Below are positions 1 through 10,626 of a DNA stretch of 64,000 bases, piece after piece. The number at the start of each line of letters is the position of its first letter. Position 1 is the stretch's first letter. This DNA comes from Caecitellus pseudoparvulus. Its lineage: Eukaryota > Bigyra: Bicosoecida. The notes under the pieces are model-generated. The model was not told where the DNA came from and searched no databases. It saw only the letters and a list, made by a program, of their open reading frames with translations. The stretch covers positions 372,001 to 436,000 of the forward strand of contig CBFFRQ010000062.1 of assembly GCA_965644315.1 (NCBI GenBank), in the 5' to 3' direction. Position numbers and translations under genes: made by a program.

Positions 1-1
1 C

Positions 2-433
2 GTGGTGGAGGTGGTGTTCCACACAATGTGGTACATCATGGCACTGGCCCAGGTGCTGGGGCCCCTGGTCCTCGGCACGGGGCAGGGCGAACGGGCGGAT
101 GAGTTCCCCAACTTGGCTATCCTCGCTGCGCTGCTGCTGGGCACCGCCGCTGTGCTGCTCGTCATCACCGGAGCAGCCACGCGGCGCTTCAAGCGCGGGT
201 GCTGCACGTCTCTCTGGGCGATCTCCGTCGTCGGGTGCATGCAAGTCGTGTGTTGCATCGACGATGCAGATGCCGGGGCGCTGGGGGAGCGAGACGTTGG
301 CCAGCCCGCTTCAAGCGGGCAGCCGCAACGCCGCACGGTGTCCTTTGAGCCCACAGTGGAAGGGCCCACGCGCGAAGTGCCTCCCAGCGCAGGTGACACT
401 CAGGAGAGTGGCGCTCGTCTGATCTTCTTGTGA
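2..433 (+). CDS. C-terminal part of a membrane protein (5' cut by window edge)
   Basis: Reading frame open from the left edge to a TGA at 431-433. The first ~60 residues contain two hydrophobic segments (near VVFHTMWYIMALAQVLGPLVL and FPNLAILAALLLGTAAVLLV), followed by a basic stop-transfer stretch (TRRFKR), as at the end of a polytopic transporter. The next ~75 residues are hydrophilic and poorly structured; part may be an unspliced intron (a GT at about 198 and an AG near 325 are possible) or a cytoplasmic tail. I cannot assign a family; a transporter such as MFS or BT1 is only a guess. The next gene starts about 230 bp downstream on the same strand. Confidence 0.4.
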   Translation: MVEVVFHTMWYIMALAQVLGPLVLGTGQGERADEFPNLAILAALLLGTAAVLLVITGAATRRFKRGCCTSLWAISVVGCMQVVCCIDDADAGALGERDVGQPASSGQPQRRTVSFEPTVEGPTREVPPSAGDTQESGARLIFL

Positions 434-667
434 TGCCTGACTTGCGTTTCCCACGCAGCGCCAGGGCAGACTGCCTCACGCTTGCGGAAAGCCAGCCCAG
501 CACAGAGAGCTGCGTGCGCTCAAATTCAGTGTTAAAGACGGTGCTTGTGGCTGGCTTCGGCGATATTGTTTGCCATTTGAGCCCCGCTGCGTGACTGCGG
601 TCGTGCACCCGCTACACCCAGCCTCGCGTGCCTGGCGTTTCATCCCAACAGTCTGCCCTTGTCAGTC

Positions 668-1587
668 ATGGTGCGTGGGGGTGACGCGGAGGGGTGACGG
701 GGAAGAGGCGTGCGGCATGACACTCCACTCCCCGCTCTTTGCACTGCAGGCCAACCGCTACGACAGCAGGACGACGACGTTCTCCCCAGAAGGTGCGGCG
801 TGCGGCGCCGGCCGAGCCACTGACCACGCCGAGCGAAACGCCACACACACCTGTGCACTGCCCCCTCCCTCGCGCAGGGCACTTGTACCAGGTGGAGTAT
901 GCCATCACTGCCATTCAGAATGCTGCCGCTGCTGTGGGCATCTTGACTGAGCAGGGCATCGTCATCGCGGGGCAGAAGAAGACCGGCTCCAAGCTGCTGG
1001 CGCCGCCCAAGACGTCTGAGAAGCTGTACAAGCTGGACACCCACGTCGCCGCCGCCGTCGCGGGCTTGACCTCTGACGCTGACATCCTGGTGGACTATGC
1101 CCGCCTGACGGCGCAGCGGTACCGCTACCGCTACGACGAGCCCATGCCCGTGGAGCAGCTGGTGAAGACGCTGTGCAACCAGAAGCACTCCTACACACAG
1201 TTCGGCGGGCTGCGGCCATTCGGCGTGTCCTTTCTCTTCGCGGGGTGGGACCAGTACCTCGGCTTCCAGTTGTACCAGTCCAACCCGTCAGGCAACTACT
1301 CTGGGTGGAAGGCCACCGCCATCGGCGCCAACAGCACCTCCTCCCAGTCCACCCTCAAGACGGACTACAAGGCAGACATGACCCTGGCCGAGGCGCAGGG
1401 CCTGGCGGTGAAGGTGCTGACCAAGGCCATGGACACGACCGCCCCCAGCAGCGAGCAGGTGGAGGTGAGCACCGTCTTCCTGCACGAGGGGCAGGTGGTG
1501 CAGAAGGTGCTGTCTGCGGAGGAGACTGACGTGCTCATCAAGGAGGCCACTGAGGCTGCTGCAGAGGAGGGCGAGGAGGCCAAGTGA
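668..1587 (+). CDS. PSMA4: 20S proteasome subunit alpha (PSMA4 / yeast Pre9 type)
   Basis: Structural, non-catalytic alpha-ring subunit of the 20S proteasome core. Exons: 668-670, 750-792, 878-1587 (251 aa). Exon 1 codes only the initiator ATG; splicing to 750 gives MANRYDSRTTTFSPEG, and the second splice gives EGHLYQVEYA, the N-terminal signature of alpha subunits. Introns are 671-749 (79 bp, GTGCGT donor) and 793-877 (85 bp). Further matches to the PSMA4 branch are EKLYKLDTHV, AGLTSDADILV, YTQFGGLRPFGVS and LYQSNPSGNYSGWKA. The C-terminus is an acidic Glu/Ala tail, shorter than the Lys/Glu tail of animal PSMA4. The catalytic N-terminal Thr of beta subunits is absent, as expected. VPS11 follows 256 bp downstream on the same strand. 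Confidence 0.95.
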
Positions 1588-1843
1588 TGCTGTGTGGGGC
1601 GAGCTGCAGATCGGGCGGCGCAATGCACACAGCCGCGCCCATGGCACAATGCACCGTGCTCTGTGATCCACCAAGTCGCTCAAGAGGGCCATGGTTGCGT
1701 GGTGCGCCCCTCTGTGCGCACGAAAGAGGGGCCGACGGCGACGAGGTCGGTCGGCGCGGCCAGGCACCAGCGCCACCAGGGGCGCAGCTGGAGCGTGTGG
1801 AGTCCAGAAGCAGTGCACCCTGTAGCAGGGCGGCGAAGGCAGC

Positions 1844-4800
1844 ATGGACCAGTGGAATGTGTTCAAGTTCTTTGAGAAGAGTTTCATGCGCCCAGCGTCG
1901 CAGGAGGGCGACGTGGACTACCACAATGGCTTCGCGGTGCGGCCTGCAGCAGGTGCAGTGCACCTGGACAGCACCACCGCACGCCCCCCCCTGCCTGCGC
2001 ACCGCAGTGCCGTGAAATAACATGTGGCGCCTCCTGCGCCGGGAGCATTCTTCTGGGGGATGCCCAGGGCTACATGACTGTCATGGACAAGGACTTCGGC
2101 ATGCAGGCGTTTCGGGCGTACAAGGGGCATGTGTCCCAGGCTGCTGGGTGCAGGCGCGGCGATGTGGCCATCACGGTGGGGGACGGCCTGAGCCCCCGCA
2201 CGCCAGACGTGGCGCAGGCCATGAAGGACATGGCGGGGGAGGCGCGCAAGCTGGCTGTCGCGGCCCTGCAGCGCAGCAAGGGCTTGTCGGAGTCACAGGC
2301 CCACGCTGAGCTGCTGCGCAGCATCGGGCTGGCCGAGGGCGATGCTGGCGTGGCCGCCGTGGGCGCACGCACCGCCCCCGCCACGCTGAAGGTGTGGGCC
2401 TTGAACAAAGTCGGCACTGCCGTGGACGCCACCCTGCTGCGGGAGGTGCCGCTCTTCGCGGCGGCGGCGGCGGGCAGTGATCGAGGGGGGCAGGGTGTGG
2501 CGGCTGGTGGCAGTGCCGCCAGCGCCACCCCCGACCCCACTGCCGTCACCGCACTGGCAGTGTCTGAGGATGGCTCCACCATTGCTGTGGGCTGTGCCGA
2601 CGGCCGGACGGTGCTGCTGCAGGGGGATTTCCTGCGCGGCCGTGGCGTGGTGGAGGTGGCCACGCTGCCGCCGCCACCTGCTTCCTCCCTTCCAGCCGCC
2701 GCTAGCGCCACTGCTGACGCCGGAGCCGTGGAGCACACGGCTGCCTCGCCTCACGCTGTGACCTTCGTGGGCTTTGCTGAGTCCGTGGATGCCACGACTG
2801 TGGCGCAGGCGTTTCCCAAACGCAGCACGATGCTGGAGGCGTTTCAAGCGCGCACCGGCGCTCAAAACGCAGTGCAGACGCTGTTCGTGACGACACCACA
2901 CTCTGTGCGGAATTTCACAGTGGGCGGCACCCTGCCCCTGCATGCAAAGGCCGCCTGTCGTGATCTGGGCTCCGAGTCACTCGCTCGCGGCGCCGCACCG
3001 CGGTGCGCGACGGTGACTCCCGAGGGACAGCTGGCAGTGGCCAACGAAGTGGGCGTGTTCTTCTTCACACCGGAGTCATCCTCCAGCGTCGCCGCCGTGC
3101 AGGGGCACAAGCTGGGCGTGAGCACTTTCCGGCGGTACTTGGTGCTGGTGCTGCGGGGGGCATACCCCCGGCACACAGTGTGGGTGTACGACATGCAGAA
3201 CAAGCTGGCAGCCCTGAACATGAGCCTGTCTGCTGAGAGTGGCGTGGCCAGCCTCATCCACAGGGGCTCCAGCGGCAGGCTGCAGCGAGGGGGGGGGCAC
3301 TGGGGTGAAACGCAGCAGGGCGCGGGGGTGACTCTGGAGGATGTGGGGGGCGTGCACATGGTGCTGCCCGAGTGGGGGCGCCTGCACATCCTGACGGGCG
3401 CAGGCGTGGGCGTGTGTCTGCGTGAGCACGACACCACGTCCAAGCTAGACACACTGTTCCGCTTGAACCGCTTCGACGTTGCCATCCAGGTGGCCTCCAC
3501 CACAGGGTACGACGCCAGCAGCATCATGGACATCTTCAGAGCATATGGTGACCACCTGCACAAGAAGAAGGCGTTTGGGCCCGCCATGGAGCAGTTCCTC
3601 GTCACGATTGGGTACGTGGAGCCGTCTTACGTCATCCGCAAGTACCTGGATGCCCCCCGCATCTACGAACTGACGCGGTACTTGGAGGTGCTGCACAAGA
3701 AAGGCCACGCAACCGACGGCCACACCACGCTCCTGCTGAACTGCTACACCAAGCTGCGTGACACTGACAAGTTGCGTGCGTTCATCCGGGGCGAAGTGAC
3801 GGCGGCGCCGCCACGTCTTACGCCCGCTGTCGCGTCAGTCATGGAGGGGTTGACGCTGAAGCCAACTGCAGCCAGTGGCGCGGGGGGGAGTGCCGCCGCC
3901 GCCGAGGGTGGGGAGAGCGGCACAGGCCCGAATTTCCACGTGGACGCGGCCATTGCCGTGCTGAAGGAGGCGGAGTTCACAGACGAGGCGCTGCAGCTGG
4001 CGGGGGCGCAGCGCAAGCATGAGGCGTTCCTGCAGCTGCTCGTAGACGCGGCGGGGGGCTTCACAGGGGGCGTGCTCATGGCATCTGCAGCAGTGCGGCG
4101 GGATCGCCACGGCGCCACCATTGTGGACCCTGATGCCCCGCCAGACCCGGAGCAGGAGGCGGCCTTGCAAGAAGATGCGGCGCTGGACACGCTGTTCACA
4201 GCGCTGGAGTACATCGAGCGCCTGCCCTTTTTCCTGGCAGAGAAGGCCCTCTTGCGGCACGGGAAAGTGCTGCTGGATGCGTGGCCAGAGCGGTGCAGGG
4301 AGCTGGTGCAGGAGCTGTGCGTGGGGTTCACGCCCAAGACTGGGCTGCGTGGCACGACGCTGGGGGAGTACGTGCAATTTCCGCAGGACCCCGCCGCCGC
4401 CGCCGGGGAGGAAGCGGCGGGGCAGGCCTCAGCCTCCACGCCCCGCTCCAACCCCGAAGACTTCCTGCCCATGTTCGTGGAACACCCACGCCAAGCCAAG
4501 CTCCTGCTGCGCCACGTGGCTGACCGCGTGCCCGACTTGCCCACCAGCGTGTGGAACGCACTGCTGGACTTGAGCCTGTCGGCCTACGACGAAGACGAGC
4601 TGCTGGAGACGAGCCTGGATGTGGGGGCGCTGCCAGGCCACCAAGAGTCGGGCAAGGGCCCCTCGGCGCCCCTGCGTGCGGCGGGGACGGGGCAGTTGTA
4701 CGAAGACCACTGGAACGCCACCCAGCGCCGGCTGAAGGCAGACGTGCTGGACTTCATCCTCACCAACCCAGCCGCCAACTTCGACCCGGAACAAGCCCTC

Positions 4801-5740
4801 ATCCTCACACGCAGCCATGGGTATGAAGAAGGCACCCTGGTGCTGCTGGCGCAAGCCAAGCGGTATCGGGAGTTGGCAGCACACCACATCGCCGCCGCCA
4901 CTGTGGCCGCCCGTCGCAGTGACGTCGGGCGCACCATCAGCTGCCGGCAGCTGCTCATGGAGACCTGTCAGCGCCACGGTGGCAGTGATGCGCTGCTGTG
5001 GGTGGATGCCTTGCAGTACTTTGTGCAGGCGTACGGGTGCGACCCGCCTGCAGTGCAGCAGAGCGCCGACGGCGTGAACTCCATGGAAGCCATGATAGAA
5101 ACGGTGCGTTGGGCGCCGCAGCACCGCACGATGCCGAACCACACACTCCGCTGTCCCCTCCCCACAGATTCTGCATGAAGTTGAACACCGCACGCTGCTG
5201 TCCCCCGTGCAAGTGGTGGACATGGTGGCGCAGAACCCCAAGTGCCCGCTGTCCCTCATTTCGCGGCACCTGCGGCGTGTGCTGAAGGACGACAAACGCG
5301 CGATGAAGCAGGCGAAACGGGACATTGTCAGCCTCAAGCAGGAGATCCAGGACGTGCAGCAGCACCAGGACCACCTGCAAGCGTCTCTGAAGGAGGTGGA
5401 GCTGCGTGGGCGTGACGCGTTGATTGAGCGGGAGTTACAGAGCCGGGGCAGTGCAGCTGGGCAGGGCGGTGGGAAGGTCACGTCGGGCTTTGCCATTCTG
5501 CAGGAGGACCTGCCAGGCCTGGCCAAGCACGGGCAGCACACGAAGGACACGGTGCTGGAGATGCGGCGCGACCACATGAAACGCGTCATGCTGGCTGACT
5601 CGCACGAGTGGTTTTTCCTCATGGCTGAGCGCCGCTCCGCCAAGGTGGGCTTCTCAGGCATGGCCGATTTCTTCCAACACGGCTGGTTTGACCCAGCGGT
5701 CTTGGGGGAAGGCGGCGGCGGCGCTGCCGCGGATGAGTGA
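1844..5740 (+). CDS. VPS11: VPS11, core subunit of HOPS/CORVET tethering complexes, without the RING finger
   Basis: Endolysosomal tethering subunit (membrane fusion at late endosome/lysosome or vacuole). Exons: 1844-1936, 2008-5103, 5168-5740 (1253 aa; human about 940). The N-terminus MDQWNVFKFFEKSF matches the start of the VPS11 beta-propeller. The most conserved block is at about residues 480-590: LDTLFRLNRFDVAIQVA, IFRAYGDHLHKKKAF, EPSYVIRKYLDAPRIYELT and TTLLLNCYTKLRDTDKLRAFI, the clathrin-heavy-chain-repeat solenoid. Exon 3 begins ILHEVEHRTLLSPVQVVDM then QNPKCPLSLISRHL, followed by a coiled coil (AKRDIVSLKQEIQDVQQHQ). The family normally has a C3H2C3 RING after this coiled coil; here the tail contains no cysteine at all, although the terminal family motif is present (MADFFQHGWFD for ADYFGRGVF). 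Extra length is low-complexity Ala/Gly loops. It ends 105 bp from the convergent CAP-H gene. Confidence 0.93.
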
Positions 5741-5845
5741 CCTTTCAGTGGCGGTACATGTGCGAAAATGCATGCATTCAGCAGCCGCCGAGGCAGATCA
5801 CTGTTTGGACAGCACCGCGTTCACACGCTGGCGCGGCGTGCAGCG

Positions 5846-8800
5846 TCACAGTGCGTTGTCCATGCTGGCCGGCGCGATGGTGAAGTCGGAAATGCCCAGC
5901 CCCTCCCCCTGCTGCAGCACCAGCCCCTGCTCATTGGCCAGGTGCAGCACACAGGTGAAGAAGAAGGGCAGTGACACTTCCGCCGGCTGGGACTGCGCCA
6001 GGTGCCCCACGACGTCGGACATGAAACTGACAGGCGCAGGCGGCGGCGCATCTGCCTGCTCTGGGGCTGGTCCCGGTGCCAGGGCCGGCTGGCGCTCCAG
6101 GTGTCTCCAGATGTTCTTTTTGAGGGCGCGGACGTTGACCTGCTTGGCCTTGCGGGCATGGGACACCTCCACGCGGGCGACGAGGCGGGGCGCCTGCACG
6201 AGACCCCCCCTGGGCACGGGGCCCTTGGGGGGGGGTGACAGGGCCAGGCTGCCCAGGCCGTCCTCTTCCTCGTCGTCACTGTCCACGATCGGGGCGGTGG
6301 GTGGCGAGAGGGCAGCGGCAGCTTGAGGGGGGCTCGCCCCGCCGTCCCACCCCCCCTCCTCATCCCCATCCACCCAATCACCCCCCTCCACCACCTCCTC
6401 CTGCTGCCCCCCCCCACAGCCCTCCAGCTGCACCTGCACAGCTCCGTCCACGCCTGACGTCACCACCACGCTGCGCTTGGGGTTCAGGAACAGCCGCAGC
6501 AAGTCTGCCGCCGCATAGTGCATGTCTGCGGGGAGGAGGTGGGCCTCGGGTCCCGCTGCCTCCGCCGCCGCCATTGCTGCTGCGGACAGCGTGTTGGTGG
6601 TGCGGCGCTTGGGCAGGTCAAAGTCCGCTGCGGTGAGGGGGGGGGCGCTGAAGTCAATGAGCTTGGGGCCGCTGCGCTTGCTGCGTTTCTTGCCGGCTGC
6701 GGCACCGCCAGCGCCTGAGGCAGCGGAGTCCCCGCCCTGACCTGGAGTCAGCCGCTGTGGCGCACGGCGGGGGCGGGCGGCCTTCCAGTGACCAGGCCCC
6801 GCCCAGCTCTGCAGCTGCTGCAGCTTGGCGGGGTCGAACAGCGAGTACTCTGACGTGGCGCTGGTCAAATGAAGTGCGCCGGGCTGGCTGGCAGCGGCGG
6901 CAGCGAACAGGCTGTCCAGGCCTGCAGCCACTGCCCGGGGTGGAGCAGGGTGGCTGCCGGCGCCGGCGGGAGGGGGGGTGGCCCCCCCCTCGCCCTCGGG
7001 GACGTGGGCGAGGTTGCCACCGCCCAGCATGTCCATGTGGGGGCCCGAGTCGCCGTGCTCTGCGCCGGGGTGGGTGGGCCCATACAGGTCCAGCCCCGCA
7101 TCAACAGCGTCCACATCCGCATCGTCCAGGTCAGCCCATGCAGTGGAGGGGGGGGGGCTGACCCCCCCTCCCTCGGCCACGTCACCCCCCTCGTCCCCCC
7201 CCTCCACCACCACCATGGCAGGCGAAGGGGGGGGTCTGCTGCGAGCCAGGGCTGCGCTGGCCATGGGCGAGAACATGGTGAGTCCCCTGCCATGCCCAGC
7301 AGCGGCGGAGGAGGGGGGGGTACCCAGAGGGGGCGTGCCCACACCCGCCCCCCCCCTCACCACCTGAGCTGCCGTGCCCATGACATCCCAAGCATCCGAT
7401 GTCATACCCAGGTTCAAGTCGAACTCCAGAGCCAGCAGGGGGTCCCCATCATCCCCCGGGAGGGGGGGTGAGGGGGGGGTCTCCCCTGGCGACGGCAGGT
7501 GCGTGGGGGTGCCGGGGGACCCGTCACTGTCCTGTCCTCCCTCCTCCCTCTGGCCGGTAGGGGAGAGCGGCGGCGAGGTGGGGCCATCCGTGGCGGGGGC
7601 CGCTTCAGAGGGGGGGGCGGCATCCCCCCCCCGTGCCCGGCGGGGGCGCCTGCCCTCTGCTCGCGCCCGCAGCACAGTCTTGGCCGCCCGCACATCCCGC
7701 AGGGCGACAGCGAACTCCGACAGCATACCGTACAGCTCATCCAGGCCGGGACACAGGCGCAGCTGGGTGAGGTGGGAGATGCCGCGGGAGGGGGGTGCGG
7801 AGCGGGTGCGAGGGGGGGGGGGCAGGGCCGCCCGCACCCCCCCCTCCAGCGCCCGCCGCAGCCCCCCCGCATCCAGCAGCACAGCGGACCCCGCCGCCTC
7901 GGCACCCGCCGGGTCCACTGCCGCTGTCGCGAGGGCGGGGTCTGTGGCCAGGGCGGGCAGCGGGGCTCCGCCAGTGAGGTCCAGAGCGGCGCCCCGCTGC
8001 ACGGGCAGGTTGTGCAGGAGCAGCCCCCCCGCCCCCCCTGCGTCGAAGGTTTTGGACATTTTGTGGAAGAGGGGGTCCATGGCCGCCCCCTCACCCCCCT
8101 CGCTGAGGGTGATGGCGGCGGGGTTGCTCTCCAGAGTGCTGCCGCTGCCGCCGGCACGCCGGCGTTGCTTGGTTGCTGCGCTGCCGGCGTCGGAGTCACT
8201 GGGTCCACCCTCCGGGCGCCGGCTGAGGTTCTCCAGCACGCGGAAGGAAGAGGACCACACGTCATCCACTCGGTAGGAGTACAGCTTCACTGATGCGTCC
8301 AGGGTGCAGGAGGCCTTCTGGAAGTTGGTCATGCCGCCCATGCCGCTGCGGTGGTGGCGGTGTGGTGGGCGTGCAGGCAGGCGGCGGGCAGTGGCGCCAG
8401 CACACAGTCACGCACGAGTCATCCGCTGCAATCATGTCGTCCATGCGCTCGATGAAGTCGAAGCTCCAGGTGTTCTTGGCGTTGATTTTCTGGACAGGCA
8501 GCGTTGGCGCACAGTGTGCGCGGGGGAGCGCCCGGCCGTTGACACGCCCCACGAACGTTCTCCGTGCTGAGCTTGATCACAGTGCTGTACATCTCCTTCA
8601 GAGCTGGATCACTGAACTTCTGGGCGGCAGACTCCTCGTCTGCACCGCTGGCCCGTCCCGCCGCCATGCTCTTTCGCATGGCCGCCAAACTGCGGAAATT
8701 GAACCCCGCAACGCCTGCACGTCAACGCCTGCCCCGCACGAGCGCCGCCGGACACACCTCTGCCGCTTGTTCACGCCCGTGCTGGCCCTGAGCACGTCCA

Positions 8801-8846
8801 GGGCAGCATTGCTGTCAAACTTTGTCGACAGGCGCCGGCTCGACAT
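5846..8846 (-). CDS. NCAPH: Condensin complex kleisin subunit CAP-H (Barren/Brn1 family)
   Basis: Kleisin that closes the SMC2-SMC4 ring of condensin I for mitotic chromosome compaction. Exons, in transcription order: 8846-8758, 8689-8557, 8489-8416, 8345-5846 (931 aa). Introns are 68, 67 and 70 bp. The joined N-terminus gives MSSRRLSTKFDSNAALDVLR, then MYSTVIKLSTENKINAKNTW, DFIERMDDMIAADDSGMG and MTNFQKASCTLDASVKLYSY, which is diagnostic of Barren proteins (STENKI..KNAW..., NFQ.ASCTLDAS.KIY..RVD). The C-terminus (VSFMSDVVGHL, VSLPFFFTCVLHLANEQGL, ISDFTI) matches the winged-helix end that binds the SMC head. The ~600-residue middle is unusually rich in Gly/Pro/Ser, encoded by many G or C homopolymers, longer and less conserved than in animals or fungi. 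Start chosen at 8846 because it gives the Barren N-terminus; there is no upstream domain. Confidence 0.92.
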
Positions 8847-9482
8847 GACTGCCCTGTGCCTGGTGCCTTGAGCAGCTGCAGCGCCACTCGCGCAAGCTGG
8901 CACACGTTCCAGTGGGCGTATCGGAAAGTGCCAGCGCGGGGGGCGGCTGGACTGCACGTGTCTAGGTGAAGCACTGAAGTATGCAGTGCTGCGTGTGGTT
9001 TTTTTTGCAAAACTATTCGTATTGGCAGACGTGTGGTAATTAACGACAACGGCGCGGATTTTACTGCTGTTTCGACTTGTAAGATCACGAACAGGAACAG
9101 CAGTTCACAGATCTGCGTTTGCCTTAGCTTTCTTTGTGTTCTTGCAAAGGACCGTCACATCCTGGCAAAATAGTCAGCTTGCTCCCTCCGCTCATGCTCC
9201 AACTGTTTTCCGTTTCAGCCGCTGCCGCTTGCCGTGCCAGTTGTGCGGTAGAGGCGCTCTACCGCAGAGGCAGTCACACGCACCGTTGCTGACAGGAGTG
9301 CTTCACAGCCTGCAAAGCAACATCGAGATACATGTATTTTCTCGTTGACGACGCTGCTAAGGGGTCGGGCGAGGCTGTGCCGCGCTGTGCCATGCTGCGT
9401 TGCTGTGCTGCACCGGAGAGCAATCAGGCACACCGGCCACCGCTCCATGCCCCTGCATCAGGCCCCAACAACCGTCAGACAC
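8847..9482. other. Intergenic region with an AT-richer core
   Basis: No convincing coding sequence. It holds the 5' flank of CAP-H and the 3' flank of the coiled-coil gene. Between about 8,990 and 9,180 the sequence is clearly AT-richer than its surroundings, with a T8 run at 9000-9007 and taattaacg near 9038. Another AT-richer patch (catgtattttctcgttgac) lies at 9331-9350. These are probably promoter or 3'-end sequences. No RNA gene was recognised. Confidence 0.4.
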
Positions 9483-10511
9483 CTAGTGTTTGGCTGGGGA
9501 AGCTGCGATGGCTTGCACGACGACGGGCTTGGTGCGCGGCGCGCCGGAAATTTCGCGGCGTTCCTTCGCAGTGCACTGCAGCACGTGAGCGAGGGCGGTG
9601 CGAATGTGCGGCTTGGAGGCGTCACTGTCATCCGTGCGCAGCAACGCCAGCACCAAGTGCCGAATGTGCCCCAGTGCTGCTTGATCAATGCTGGGTGCTG
9701 GCGTGGCTGTGGCGGCGGATGCCGCAGCGGCCGGTGCAGGCGTGTGTTGGCGTTGCTGCAGCGACTTCCGCAGCTCTGCGTTGTCCGCTTCCAACCGCTT
9801 CACCTTGCCTGCCAGCGCCGCCAGTTCCCGCTGCAGGGAGCGTGTCTGAGACGTGCGCTGGGCGACTGACGCAGTGGCTGCGGCCAAGGCGTGCTCGGCA
9901 GGCGAGCCGTGCTTCACTTGAGCGCGCAGGTCAGCCACCTGGCTCTGCAGAGCTGCCCTGGCTTGTTCAACTTCCGCACATTGCGTCCGCAGCGCCGCCA
10001 GGTCAGTGTGTGCCTGCCGCAGCTCCTCGGCCGTGGCGGCTGCCTCTGTGTTGGCCGCCGCAACCTCGCGTCCCAAGGCACGCCTGGCAGTCTCGGCAGT
10101 CTCAGCTCGTTGCAGAGCCTCTTTCAGCGCTTCCTGGGCCAGGGCAGCGTCTCGTGACGCTTCGGTGGCGAGGGCTGAGGCTGAGTCGGCGCGGCTGGAG
10201 CTTTGCACTGCTACCGCGCTGGCTTCTTTGGAGGCCCTGCGGGCAGCGGCCAGGCGGCGATTGAGCTCCTGGCACAAGTCGATGAGTTCCTTGCGGTTCA
10301 TCTTGTTCAGGCGGAAGCGCTTGCGCTCGGAGGAGGGCGCAGTCTGAGCAGCTGGCGCAGGTGTCGCGGTGGCTTCCTTGCTGCTTTGGCTGGCCGGAGT
10401 GGAGGGCAGCGAGGGGGGCACGACGCTTTGGCCCACACTGTCACTCTCTGGGGCATGCAGGGAGCTCAGCATGGCGTCCCCTGCCGCCACGACGCTGCGG
10501 ACAGCCTCCAT
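9483..10511 (-). CDS. Coiled-coil protein of unknown function
   Basis: Single open frame of 342 aa beginning MEAVRSVVAAGDAM. Residues ~1-65 are Ser/Pro/Ala-rich and probably disordered. A basic motif KRFRLNKMNRKELIDLCQEL leads into a long Ala/Arg/Glu heptad-rich helix (about residues 75-265), with repeated A.RRA, EALQRAETAETAR and AELRKSLQQ patterns typical of a coiled coil. A Pro/Ala linker (TPAPAAAASAA) and a short helical C-terminus (IRHLVLALLRTDD..KPHIRTALAHVLQ) follow. The long uninterrupted heptad pattern supports real coding. No catalytic motif or family is recognised; a cytoskeletal or scaffold role is only inferred from the coiled coil. Confidence 0.6.
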   Translation of the reverse strand: MEAVRSVVAAGDAMLSSLHAPESDSVGQSVVPPSLPSTPASQSSKEATATPAPAAQTAPSSERKRFRLNKMNRKELIDLCQELNRRLAAARRASKEASAVAVQSSSRADSASALATEASRDAALAQEALKEALQRAETAETARRALGREVAAANTEAAATAEELRQAHTDLAALRTQCAEVEQARAALQSQVADLRAQVKHGSPAEHALAAATASVAQRTSQTRSLQRELAALAGKVKRLEADNAELRKSLQQRQHTPAPAAAASAATATPAPSIDQAALGHIRHLVLALLRTDDSDASKPHIRTALAHVLQCTAKERREISGAPRTKPVVVQAIAASPAKH

Positions 10512-10626
10512 GTGGTGGAGAAGGAGAAACGCAGGCGAAACGGCAGTACTAGCAGGGAGCTTGCCGAAACTGAATTGCAGTCTGGACGGGGGTAAGATGC
10601 GAACTAAGTAATCATTGAAAACAAAT

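Noticed and set aside
6235-8276. Long open frames on both strands and several registers opposite CAP-H
   Set aside because: They are shadows produced by GC-rich codon bias (Gly/Pro/Arg/Ala-rich products). Only the minus-strand frame matches a family and splices correctly.
9000-9180. AT-rich patch considered as an endogenous viral or transposon fragment
   Set aside because: Short, without coding capacity, terminal repeats or target-site duplication; more likely a promoter or 3' UTR.
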